From: Bolinopsis microptera
Taxonomy: Eukaryota; Ctenophora; Tentaculata; Lobata; Bolinopsidae
DNA length: 64,000 bases
Assembly (NCBI RefSeq): GCF_026151205.1
Contig: NC_087073.1
Coordinates: 22,295,779 to 22,359,778 of the forward strand
Reading direction: 5' to 3'
The translations under genes and the position numbers were made by a program. This document shows, one piece after another, positions 14,701 through 25,251 of this stretch; the first letter of the stretch is position 1; every line of letters begins with the position of its first letter. The notes under the pieces were generated by a model that was not told where the DNA came from, searched no databases, and saw only the letters and a program-made list of their open reading frames with translations.

Positions 14701-15287
14701 CGGGTCAAAAAACGAATCCTCAACAATTTGTAACCTGCTTGTAGTTGTTCAGTGTCTACATTGAAAAATTAACAGTAAAAAATTATAATTGTTCCTAAAT
14801 CGACTCATAAATTTGGTGATTTTCAAATTAATTGTCTAAATTTGGTTAATAAACAAATCAATAAACGATTAATGACGTACCGTCTATTGTCCCGTTAGTA
14901 GTTACTGTCTCACCGTTAGTATCTCTGAAAATATTCGTTTAATGGGTTTGCTGGGCAGAATATTCTGAAGAGCTGAGTGATGATGCGGAACTGTTAAGAG
15001 ACAAACCAGATCAGAGATTACTCTGATCTTGATGTAAATATAACAGACAAGAGTACTTGCAAATCCATTAAAAGCAAGAAAGTTACTAAATATCATTTTT
15101 ACACTCGAAAGATCAAATATATTATAAATCATAGTCAGTAGCTATTGGCTACAAATTTTAGACAGAGCAGCGTAAGCGGCGGCACACGTCGGTGATTTCC
15201 AGCAACGAAAACTAACGCCCACGTAGAAATAAACACTTACTCGGGATCCTCGATTTTGAGCTTCTTGGCAACGGGGCTATCTGACAT
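8724..15287 (-). CDS. p66/GATAD2-like NuRD subunit, 5' four exons (partial)
   Basis: Four exons join in phase: 15287-15241, 14924-14881, 9743-9523 and 8888-8724, giving 159 residues with an open end at a GTAAGA donor. The start MSDSPVAKKLKIEDPE carries a basic, NLS-like KKLKIE resembling the KKIKME of vertebrate p66. A low-complexity Asn-, Pro- and Ala-rich linker follows. Exon 4 encodes a charged helix, LKESLRQEEAKLQFLRKLK, which matches the p66 CR1 coiled coil. In the family, CR1 pairs with the coiled coil of MBD2/3 to hold the NuRD remodeller together. The C-terminal half with the GATA-type zinc finger should lie at lower coordinates but was not found; the 32-bp array and its corrupted tail lie in that direction. 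Intron 2 is 5.1 kb. Family assignment rests mainly on CR1 and the N-terminus. Confidence 0.75.
9744..14880 (-). other. Intron 2 of the p66-like gene
   Basis: The intron runs from the GTACGT donor after 14881 to the TTTTCAG acceptor before 9743. It holds the TGTGACAAAGT motif cluster (separate entry) and otherwise no exon I trust. A 140-codon minus-strand frame at 10414-9992 lies inside it and is discussed under rejected items. Confidence 0.6.
12457..14052. repeat. Dispersed cluster of a TGTGACAAAGTAAAC-type motif
   Basis: About 15 matches lie in 1.6 kb. Forward copies are near 12457, 12976, 13092, 13243, 13381, 13426, 13583, 13743, 13897, 13968 and 14035. Inverted copies are near 12590, 12877, 13068 and 13876. 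Several forward copies share a longer tail, roughly CATGTCTTGCCCC or CTGAGTGCACC. A direct duplication of about 75 bp links 12952-13030 with 13226-13300. Spacing is irregular, from about 45 to 340 bp. This could be a decayed satellite or a cluster of protein-binding sites; the sequence alone does not decide. Confidence 0.65.
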
Positions 15288-18200
15288 GCCTACATGCACC
15301 ACAGCTATAGAGAAGATTTGGTGGTTAGAGTTCTGACATGTCTGGACGCCCCAACAATTTAAGTTGTCAATTTGGAGAAAATTTCACGTTCAGTTTCTAC
15401 AGAAAACTTGGCACGTTTATTAATAAATACAGACTTATGGAGTGGGAACCACAGGGAGATTAACGATTTTCACCAATCTTAAGACAGAATCTGAAATATA
15501 TAACTTCAATCTGTTTAAACTGTAAAAAATATATGTACGGAGGGAGGGAGGGAGGGGGGGGGGGGGTAAGAAGGGCAAAATTCTTATATTTTGTAACTCG
15601 AATACCCTCTCCAACGAAATAGGACAGAACCTAACAAATACACGGTTTAAGGTGATGTACAACGGGACAATCGAATATCTTAAATAAGTGCTTCGCACCA
15701 ACAAGACTGAAAGCAACATGAACATTGAACATGTCATGAGCAACATGGCAGAAGATTACACGTTAAATCTTGTTAGCTCAATATCTTACAGTGTTACACC
15801 CAAATCATTGAACAATCAATTAACACAAGATCCGGGGTCAGGTTTCGGTTAACAAACCTGACACACTCATCTTAGGTCTAGGCTCGAGAGAAACGCCTTT
15901 GTCTAGTAGCAAGATCGGGAATTTAGCACAGTGGCCTTTTTAGGGCCTAAGTTAGTTTAACTGCAAATGTCTTGGGTGATCATTGATTATGGAGATCCGT
16001 CAGAAATTCGTGAGGCACAACTGTACAGGGCCATGGGGCACAGGTCAGGGACCACTTTTACTTTTTAAACCCACGTCCTACATCTATTATAATTTACAAG
16101 CGAGCTAATGTACCCACAACCCTTTCTTATGGCAATTTATAGCCGTGCTGTCGCATAACAATATGCACGAAATCTTGAGGCAGAAAAGTGACCCCATTGT
16201 TTTAGCCAACACAGGATTCCTGACTCCACTGCGGATTTTCCAAACGTTTAAACTTCAAGCTCAACAGGTACCAGTCGTCACATAAAACATTACCATTTTA
16301 ACTCTTTTACAAAAACACGTCATGAAGCGGTTTAGAAAACAACAATCTCAGCTAATAAGTGTACTAGGTCAACTAGGACAAAGTAATAAGAAGGGAACAT
16401 AGTGTAATACACAGTGAACGGTAAGAAGAGAGAGCCATAGTTACACGCCAGAGTCAAGTTAATTAGCCCTATTATATAATTAATATAAAGTGTTGTGTGT
16501 AACAATACACCGAACTCTGAATGCCCAGGAACATAATATATTGACTACGACCCCACCAAGTTGTCATGCTTTATGAGTGGTAAGGTACTGAGTAGACCCT
16601 ACTACAGAGGGTCAGGGCCGGGTCAGCCGATTGTTTGTGAACCTGACACATGTATGTACTTATGGTCGTTCATCAGATTTTGATTGCCTTGCGTCTGTGC
16701 TCTGTGATGCCAAGCACAGCGTCTATGAGTTATAAGAGTGATACACTTTGCGGCTTCATCAGTATAGAAAATATGAGCACATGTAAAAGGGTTGTTCTTA
16801 ACAAGTTTTTTAACGAAGAAAAACTTCACGGAAACTTAATTAAGAAATGTTTTGGTTCATTGACGTTCACTTTTTCTATTGTGTATATTCTACACATCAA
16901 CTGCCAATCTATTTGTTCTGGTCCATTGCCAAAAATCGAAAGAAAACACACGCCCTTTTACGCCTGAAATTTTTAATTCGGCTGCTAATTCTGTAGAAAT
17001 TATGCCAGAGATATTCCGACCCAAGATGAAAGTAAAATATGACCAAGTAGTAAGAAGGGAAGAAAACCCGGGTACTAGCTCTGAGTGTTTACCTAAGTTT
17101 TGGGAGTTTTGTTATTGAACAGTTAAAGTAGGCCGAATAGAACATGTTAGAGGTGAAGCGTTAAGTGAACGGTAGGTTTGAGCAGACATAAACTGCTATC
17201 TGACATCATTTCCGCTCAATTTGAAGGGAGTTACTTCAATCGTTGTCTAACTGACAATATCAATATCTGGTCAAATAGTGACTTGTTATCTATGAAAATT
17301 GGTAGACTTAACCATTTAAACATTATATAATGAACAGTTCAAAGAAGAAAGCCCGCTAATGTTAATTTGAGCACCTTGTATGGCAGCGGCATACATATAA
17401 TCGGAGAATACCTTGGAAAGTTTAAGTGAACAACAATCCAATATTTTATCAGGTTTTTAGCACTTATAGACGGAAGCGCTGAAAGTGAACGTTCTAGCAA
17501 ATTCTCTCTTCATCCTCATATATCATGGACATGATATGCTCCTGCAGAGATGTTAGAGTATATTAAAAGGAAGCAGCTGTAGAGGTATACTATTATATGA
17601 ACCTCTCTGATGCTGACTGATATCGTCAGGAATACTTTAGAAAACCGCCTGCAAAGAATTAAATTCGGTGTTTTGGGCTGTTTATTGGTTTGCAGTATAT
17701 TTATTAACTGGATCACGTTAGACAGTCTGGGGTCCTTTTCAATCAAGCTCTCTACGGTGCTGACAAATCTGGGTGTCCTAGTAGAACAAGACCTCTCTGA
17801 AATCTACTAGTCAGCGTTATAGATTTCTTAGGGATGGTACAAAGGTTTGTCAGAACAACTGTTCAAGTTCTTCCAATTATAACACAGTGCCGTCTGTTGA
17901 TTTATCAAGTTAAAACCCGGTGTACGGGGTTGGAACAAAGTGTGTGAGTTATTATAATCCCAGACTTTTAGCGGTAAGAAATATAACATATTTTCATATA
18001 AACTTTTATCATCGAAACATTAAGGCTATGTTTCTGATCATTCCGTGTATGCGATCTTTTTAGGTAAAGGAAATCATTCAACATTTCAACTACATCATAC
18101 GGAATCATCAGAAATTTTCGTCAGAAACATCACGACAATGCGACTGATAAATAATGTTCCGGATATCATATATACGTTAAATCAATGATGAAAATCAAAG

Positions 18201-18732
18201 GTCGGCTTCGGTTTAAAATTGACAAGAAATCTTCGCAGTTATCAGGACTTAATAGCGAGACATTTTTATTTGGCTATAAGCACTAAGTTGTAAGCACAAA
18301 TGGCAATAATATTGGCGGACACTTTCCCTACTGAGGTCATGTCATGTTCGGACACATTTCATATTAAACGAGTGTCCTAAAACTTACCAACACTTTCAGT
18401 CACCTTGCTAGAGTTTAAGGAGAAGTAACCTTCTTTTAAGGGTCTCATATAATCAGGCCATAAGTTGGACAGTATTTCTAAAGCAAAAGTAGATTTCTGG
18501 TATTTATATGCATGAAAAGAAGGCTATGCCAACCTGTAGTAACTAAATTTCAAACGTGTGTATCCCAAAACAGGCAAAATAATGTACACAGACAAGAGTG
18601 GCTGTACTCGGTCCTGGTGTACATTGAACATGTACTTGATATACATTATACATCGTATGTCCGAATACCCAATTCAACACCACACCATATGAATTACAAG
18701 GAAATGGCTTGCAGTATATGAAGTCATAGAAA

Positions 18733-18735
<3 letters not shown>
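15288..18735. other. Upstream flank of the p66-like gene, no gene recognised
   Basis: A G-rich run (ggagggagggaggggggg) occurs at about 15540-15567. The interval 16.4-17.9 kb has recurring short words such as gtgaacggta and gaacagttcaa, too diverged to define a unit. No ORF has splice context or a family motif. Confidence 0.5.

Positions 18736-18739
<4 letters not shown>

Positions 18740-18822
<83 letters not shown>
18740..18822. repeat. (CA)n microsatellite, about 41 copies
   Basis: An uninterrupted CA run follows a short imperfect lead-in at 18730-18739. Frames translated from it (alternating Val and Cys) are not genes. Confidence 0.98.
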
Positions 18823-18823
<1 letters not shown>

Positions 18824-19810
18824 GTACATCATCAAAAAGTGCAGAGGGTCTGATCCTCGTGATCACTCACTCAATAATCACGTACGAACATGAAGAACAT
18901 TCGGGGGCTCTCACTATTCTACCAAGACAAAGGGTAACGGGCCACACTAACTAGTCTAACTAAATAGTACAATATAGATAATACAGCTCGCAGTGCTGTA
19001 CTCCTCAATGTTCGTATGTGCTGCACACAAACCTATTGAACTGTACTAATGTACATTTTTATGTTATAAGTAATTACAGGTTTATAATTCTACACACCCG
19101 GTCCAAACCTGCGTGTCAAGTATGGCTTGCGGAGAGGGTGTTAATGTTAACACCAGCGACAAAGAAGGGGGTTTGTGAAGGGGGTTCGGGGACAAGGGGA
19201 GTATTTTTAGAGAAGGGATAAAAATGGGGTTCAAGAGGAGGGGGGTTTGAAGGGGAGGTAATAAGAGGAAGTTGTGTATGTATACTGTATATTATATTTC
19301 CACGGAAAGCCTATAATGGGCCCACATAGTGCTACTAGTAGCTACTGTTAGGTCATAAATGCCGACTTCTGTACCAACAAGGTTTGTGATCAGAATTCTG
19401 AGATATATGCAACTTCTTTCTATCATCACGCTGGACCGAAAAGTTGGTAATATCTGAGTTAGGTAGCCGACCCAGCTCAACTTGGACCTGCAGGCAGGTT
19501 TCAACGGTGAGAAACTCAAATTAACATGTCATGTGTAATGTGATAATAAAATACACAAAAGAAATGTTGCTGACTAGTGTTTTAATTGCTTTCACGAGAT
19601 AAGGTAAAGTTGTATCAGCGTTGCTGTTTCACTCAAACAAATAAGTAAATAAATTGTATACAGTAAAATGATGGTTATCACTATCCCTAATGGTAATTAT
19701 TAAATACTATGAATTTTCATACTCTGCCAAATGAGAAGAAAATAAAAAAGTGAGTTGTTAAGTTCAAGAGATAACAGAAGAACAATCTTGAAAGTAAAAT
19801 TAGATAAATC
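18823..19810. other. Unannotated spacer
   Basis: Nothing recognisable. A purine-rich patch (agggggg, gaaggggg) lies at about 19160-19260. Confidence 0.5.
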
Positions 19811-20295
19811 ACACCCCTGTTCCATGCCCAATGAACGATGAACGAGGATGCACACGAGGATATGATTCCCATAATTTCGTCGAAATTTCATATAGGTATC
19901 CTCGCGGTGATCCTTGTGCGATCCTCGTGTGATCCTTGTGCGATCCTCGTGCGATCCTCGTGGGATCCTCGCGATGATCCCCATATACCCTGAACATACC
20001 CAAAACCCAGGTTTAAGGTGCTCTACTTGTAGCTAGTGGTCTCCTGAACTCGTATATGAAATTTCATCAAGATTGGACAAAAAATGATGAGGAGAAAACC
20101 CTCGCGAGAATGGAAATGTCCAATAATTTCATCGCGAGGAAATCATCCTCGTGGGAAATTGTGCACGGTGATGATTTACCCTCGCGAGGATGGGTATTTG
20201 CGCGAGGATTTTGAGGCAATATTCGACGAATTTATGGAAATCGTATCCTCGTGCCCATCCTCGTTCATCGTTCATTGGGCATGGAACAGGGGTGT
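19811..20295. mobile_element. Inverted-repeat element (MITE-like), about 485 bp
   Basis: Both ends carry the same sequence in inverted orientation, starting ACACCCCTGTTCCATGCCCA and continuing through AATGAACGATGAACGAGGAT. It is near-perfect for about 40 bp and recognisable for about 55. The interior is built from many CGAGGAT/ATCCTCG words on both strands, for example at 19915-19980 and 20098-20215. No protein is encoded. I could not identify a clean target-site duplication, so the superfamily is open. Confidence 0.8.
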
Positions 20296-20741
20296 AAGAG
20301 GATGTTACTAGGCATGATAGGCGTAGTTTACTACCTTTACCATTTATTACGTTCCGCCAGTCGATTTATTTAACTTATAAAATCGAATTGGCAGGCATTT
20401 ATAGTTTTAAGAGAGAATATTTTATATGTAGAAATTAGAATATTACGAGACGGTTATAACTGATTGTATAAAGTGGATTTTACGAAGGGGAGATTATTTG
20501 ACTGTGGATAAGATTGCAGTGTTCTGGATTATGTTTCATTTTTTAACAAAGATTCATCTCTCTGTACATAGCTTTAGATACAGATGAATGTAACATGTCC
20601 TATTGAGTGTGTGCCACGAATTGTTAACTTTGATGAGGTGATTCGACGGAAACAGAGGGAAAACAATCTAACAAAAACTCAAGCCTACAGATAGTGTATG
20701 TTTCCATGTATGGTATAATTAACAATACTGCTCCTACCCAA
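20296..20741. other. Spacer with no recognised feature
   Basis: AT-rich DNA without a repeat or exon that I can define. Confidence 0.5.
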
Positions 20742-20884
20742 ATACCGTCCGCACAATTGCGCTGCTATCTCGTTATATATATATATAATATATATCATTT
20801 GAAATGGTAGAATTAGCTCAACATACCGTCCACACAATTGCGCTGCTATCTCGGACATTTGAAATGGTAGAATTAGCTCAACAT
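20742..20884. repeat. Local direct duplication with an AT insertion
   Basis: Two copies of a segment of about 60 bp, starting taccgtcc and ending agctcaacat, lie side by side. The first copy has an extra tatatatatataatatatat stretch of about 20 bp in its middle. Confidence 0.9.
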
Positions 20885-21092
20885 TCCTTCAGTACTTCTG
20901 AGAAGACAAATCAAGGGTAAGAATAACAAATCTAGAGTAAGGGCTAGATGAGAAAAGGAAAAGGATCTAGGGTGATGGTAGTAAAGTTATGGTAAGATCT
21001 ATGAGTAGAGAATCTAGGGCAAAATTTTCAAATCAAGGGTAAAAGCTATGTGCAAAAGTAGGTGCAAAAGTAGCAAATCAAGGGTAAAGTTG

Positions 21093-21199
21093 GAGTGTAA
21101 AAGTAGCGAATCAAGGGTAAATTTGAGTGTAAAAGTAGCGAATCAAGGGTAAATTTGAGTGTAAAAGTAGCGAATCAAGGGTAAATTTGAGTGTAAGAG
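21093..21199. repeat. 32-bp tandem repeat, three to four copies
   Basis: The unit reads gagtgtaaaagtagcgaatc followed by aagggtaaattt. Copies start at 21093, 21125 and 21157, with a partial one at 21189 and a diverged relative just upstream at 21061. The period equals that of the large array at 3.9-7.1 kb, but the sequence is unrelated. Confidence 0.92.
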
Positions 21200-21973
21200 T
21201 CGAGATATGGTTTTAAAACCAGGAGGATCTACACGTCTGACTAATGATCCAATACTATTCCAAAAACGTGTCCACCCCGTACAAGTCACTACAAGGTCAG
21301 AGAGTGATTGGGCCAGTGGGCCGTGGTTAAAGTAAACAAAGACTTGCGGGCAAAAAGTAGAGATGAAACCATAGAATGATGAGTAAAAACTGGGTAAGAA
21401 TCTGACAAATTAGGGGGTAATACGTGGACATAACGCCGGCAAATTGGAGACCTATAAGAGGCAAATGACCATTTGACGTGTACTCAACATTACACGTAAT
21501 TTAATGACATCGACATTAGACGGATACCTACACAACAGATAAATCCATTGCTTAATGTGAACTTATAAACACGAGCCGGATGATTTATACCCGTCTGAAT
21601 GGGTGTATTGTTTAAGATTATTGGATACTATATATTTACAATTTACAGAGCAACACTCAGAAAATTAGTCAAATTGGCGGATGAAAAACGATCAAAATTA
21701 AAGTAGGTGATTTACCGTGAAAAATGATTTGTCTAAGAAATTGTAATTGATATTTCAATTGAATATTGATTAAGAGATCAGAGTAGAGTAACCAAAATGC
21801 ACAAAACAGCATTTCAGTAGCAATATATCAGTGCTCCAAAAAAATTGAATGAAAGACCAGTAATTATTAAATAGGATATTCGGACCTAGTATCGGATCTT
21901 TTCATATCGAGTGGTAGTAATACCTAAGGCCAGCTATACAAAAGTTCCGCTTTTAAGAATTTGTGCATTAATA

Positions 21974-22726
21974 CAGGGTGGGCCAAAAGTCAGTACCCAT
22001 ACGTTGGGTCTTATACCTCCGCCGTCTTTTATATTTGAGAGTTGTTGCTTTTCAAATGGCATACTGTACCTACTTGTTCGAGGATTCCGTCGCCAAAATT
22101 TGAAAATTCGAATATTTTAGACCACGCCCATTCAATATTAAAACACCTATATTGTTCTCTCTGAACATGTTGGACGCCTAATTTTTTCTAAGACGGTAGA
22201 TTATTATATTTTGCATCTGATCTGAAAAAATGATGTGAAACGGATTAGAAATAACGAAGTTATCAAGCGATTTTTGTATCTCGTTAGCAAAATTGATTGG
22301 ATGTGACACGAAACCTTAATTGGGCAGCTTTAACGATTCCCATAATGTTTAACGGGGTAGTTAACGGGGTCACCTTGTCACGTGATTAGGTAAGCCAATC
22401 ACCTGATCACACGTAATGAATAACCTTATTATGCTTCGTATCTCGGTCATCTGAGAAGATATAACTCTGATTTTTTTCAGGACAAACGTAATTCGAATGG
22501 CCAAACACAATTCATTAAATTTAGCTCGATTCGACTATCCAAATTATCAAATAAATGCGAAAATGAATCTTCATTCGAAAAAAATGAACACGAACATTTT
22601 TCGAGTTGACAAATTCCTCGAACCAGTGGTGGTACTAAGTTATACCAGAAAGAATTATTTCAATTGGGCACTCAGAGACTGAGCTGTGAAGGCCAACGTA
22701 TGGGTACTGACTTTTGGCCCACCCTG
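21974..22726. mobile_element. Tc1/mariner-type non-autonomous element, copy 1
   Basis: The element is bounded by CAGGGTGGGCCAAAAGTCAG on the left and its inverse on the right. TA lies outside each end, as expected for the TA duplications of Tc1/mariner. It is 753 bp long. Two related copies lie at 47601-48358 and 55925-56691. The interior has short conserved frames but nothing resembling a DDE/D transposase. The left terminal repeat of this copy is more diverged after about 33 bp than those of the other two. Confidence 0.9.
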
Positions 22727-22728
22727 TA

Positions 22729-24066
22729 CTTGGCGGAGTTTTCAATTTTTTTCAGCCATCAGGCTCTGAAGTTTTCTCAAAGTTAGCCGTCATAAGTATA
22801 ACCGAACCAAAACCTGACCAAAACCGAAAGTCAAGTAATAAAATAGTAGTCCGGCCAAAAAGATCAATATAGTACGTCATTCAAGTTCAGTATCCTATAA
22901 AGGATAATAATGACTTACCACTAAGGAGAAATTCGCGATAACCTCTACACACAAATTTGTGTAATCTGATATTAAAACTTCCGTTTTTAGTAGCAAGGTC
23001 AAAGTAGAAAAATGTAAACCTTCGATTTATCACCTTTTCGCTAAACCTATATATGGCTACATTATTAAAATCTTGTTGAGTACACATACTCAGCAGAGAA
23101 TTCTTTACACTTTGCAAGAGAAAAATCTAAGAATTGCCCAAATAGAAAAACAACTATATAGCAGTATTAAAATGTAAACAGCTGCAATTTTCTATCCAAA
23201 TTTATGATAAATTAGCAGCAGTTATGATGTTGACAGAAATAATTCCAGCCACAGGACGTTAGATAAAGTGCAGTGCTGTCACTCCTGGGGATCAGTACAA
23301 TAATAATGGAACCAATGTCCCCAGCGAAATTATACAAGAGGGATTGGCATTGACAATAAAACAAATGCTAGCTTAAAGACACATTATGAAATTAACTTTA
23401 AACTTATTTAAATGAACGTATGAAACCTAATGACCTAGAGATAATATTAAGAAAATATATTAAAATTAAATTAAATCTGTGAAAGCAGACATATGAAACA
23501 GATAGCACAAAGTCGTCGTAATAAAACAAATAACTGATCCTAGAATAGCAAAGTCATCAAACGCTCACCCATCCAATGTACGCAGATTTCAAGATAAATG
23601 TATTGCAGATTTCAGTTGATCTCATTCACTTATGCTGCCATTCATCACTAATTGATACATCCTGAGCTAGGGAATAATTTGTTAAAACATTGAAAGTGTC
23701 GCCTTAGAGTCAGTTTCATGAAAATTCTACAGAATCATATTCACATAGAGAAGGATGATGCCACCTCAGTGGCAATGTTAGTGGTTAAAAAAAACAAAAC
23801 ATTTTACATGCCATAAAACAAATTATAACTGCTAAATTGATTTTTCGTAGGTTTTGAATTTGTTTTGGAGTTTGGACACATAAACGACGCAAAGAAATTT
23901 AAAATTGAACATAAATTAGAATATTGGGGAAGTTTTACAGAGAATAAATGTAAAAATAGACAGAAAAGTCCAGTAGATGTCTTCACACAAATATTAAATT
24001 AAACTATACTGCATTTGATAAGGAACCCATAAGGAATTACAAGGGCTAGAGATGACATGCTTGGTC
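22729..24066. other. Spacer and 3' flank of CSTF2
   Basis: No gene or repeat was recognised. It includes the region just 3' of the minus-strand CSTF2 gene. I see no AATAAA or ATTAAA on the minus strand within about 450 bases after its stop codon. Confidence 0.45.
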
Positions 24067-24099
24067 TACTGGAAATAGTATAAAGACTATTTTCCAGTA
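24067..24099. other. Potential RNA hairpin in the CSTF2 3' region
   Basis: TACTGGAAATAGT and ACTATTTTCCAGTA form an inverted repeat around a six-base loop, 13 paired bases with one bulge. It starts about 115 bases downstream of the CSTF2 stop codon, probably inside the 3' UTR. Its function is unknown. Confidence 0.6.
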
Positions 24100-24213
24100 A
24101 ATCTTAATTTGAGAGCAAGCATCATGAAAGTATCAAGATAATTGGTTTTAAATTATAAAATTTGTGTGGAGCTTCATCAACAAAATTGGGGGTCAATAAA
24201 TAGGGATAAAAGT

Positions 24214-25251
24214 TTACAAGGCGCCGTGCTTGTACTGCTGTTTAAAAAGTAGGAGTGTATTTCTCTGCTCTTCAGGCAGACTCTGTATCTGCTCATCGCT
24301 CAGCATCATCACCTGCCGGATCAGATCCTCCTTTTCAGCAGACGGTTGCATGTTGAGGACTGCAGAAGGAGAAGCCTGGGGTGGTGCAGGGGGTGTTGGT
24401 CGGGGGTTGGAGGGTGCCCGCTGCTGCTGACGAAGTGGTGGAGCAGGTTGGGGAGGAGGAGCTGCCGGACCACCAAACCCTGGAACCATGTTACGTCTCT
24501 CCGGTGGAGGATGGGATCGAGGTGGTTGGGAGTGGAAATCGTTGCCCCAGTTGTTGGGTTGGGGTGGTGGGGGTGTTGGCTGGTGCTGAATTGGGGCGGG
24601 TGGGGGTGGACGGGAGGGCTGACCCGTACCAGGGGTTTTATGGGGAAGTGGCTTTGGCCTCACACCGTGCAGAATACTTTGTGCTATTGAGGGATCGAGG
24701 ACTCTCATGACGACTAGGGCTTGCAGTAGAGCATAGGCTAGCTGTGAATTCTGAAGTAACAGTTTCTTGGCTTCATCTGGGTTACCGAGAATACATTTCT
24801 TCATCTGTGTCATCAGCTCGAACATCTGTTCAGGGGGTAGACTTGCCACTGCCTGGGAGATGGCCTCAGGAGCGTTATCAGGGGGGCAAGGAGCTCCATA
24901 TGGGGATACCTCAGGAACAACTTTTCCAGTAGGACCCAGACTCTTGATCTCCTCAGACTTGTCACTGGTTGCTGTGTCAACACGCAGTGAACGTCCGTTC
25001 AGCTCATACCCAGATAAATTCCTCATTGCACTCTTTGCCGTCTCTTGGTCCTGGTATTCACAGAAACCATATCCCTTTGGTTTGCCTGTGTCTCTGTCAT
25101 ACACTAATCTGAAGCTTAGAACGGGACCTACCTGGGCGAAGATGTCTTTTAAACTCTCCTCAGTGGTCTCATATGGAATGTTTCCGACAAAGACAGATCG
25201 CAGCGACTTTTCGTTAGCTTCACGCTGTTGCTCGATCACAATTTGAGACAT
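24214..25251 (-). CDS. CSTF2: Cleavage stimulation factor 64-kDa subunit (CstF-64)
   Basis: The 345-residue protein has the CstF-64 layout. An RRM lies at about residues 17-95, with RNP2 VFVGNI (20-25) and RNP1 KGYGFCEY (59-66). The hinge at about 135-195 contains PPEQMFELMTQMKKC and LLQNSQLAYALLQA and binds CstF-77 and symplekin in the family. A Pro-rich linker follows, and a C-terminal three-helix domain at about 305-340 (EKEDLIRQVMMLSDEQIQSL). The RRM recognises GU-rich elements downstream of polyadenylation sites. The protein is much shorter than the roughly 577-residue human form and lacks its MEARA repeats. I chose ATG 25251 because MSQIVIEQQ leads directly into the RRM. The 30 upstream in-frame codons look hydrophobic and artefactual, and CCTGTAG just before the ATG could be a 5' UTR acceptor. 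No intron interrupts the coding sequence, unlike DHX9, so a retrocopy origin is possible. Confidence 0.93.
   Translation of the reverse strand: MSQIVIEQQREANEKSLRSVFVGNIPYETTEESLKDIFAQVGPVLSFRLVYDRDTGKPKGYGFCEYQDQETAKSAMRNLSGYELNGRSLRVDTATSDKSEEIKSLGPTGKVVPEVSPYGAPCPPDNAPEAISQAVASLPPEQMFELMTQMKKCILGNPDEAKKLLLQNSQLAYALLQALVVMRVLDPSIAQSILHGVRPKPLPHKTPGTGQPSRPPPPAPIQHQPTPPPPQPNNWGNDFHSQPPRSHPPPERRNMVPGFGGPAAPPPQPAPPLRQQQRAPSNPRPTPPAPPQASPSAVLNMQPSAEKEDLIRQVMMLSDEQIQSLPEEQRNTLLLFKQQYKHGAL

Noticed and set aside
18543-18866. Minus-strand ORF with a Cys-Val repeat
   Set aside because: It is the (CA)n microsatellite read as codons.
22497-22682. Conserved small ORF inside the mariner-type copies as a transposase fragment
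   Set aside because: It is shared by all three copies, but no catalytic DDE/D or helix-turn-helix pattern is visible, and conservation follows from common descent of the elements.
24230-25246. Plus-strand ORFs opposite CSTF2
   Set aside because: They are antisense shadows of the conserved minus-strand CSTF2 frame with no motifs of their own.
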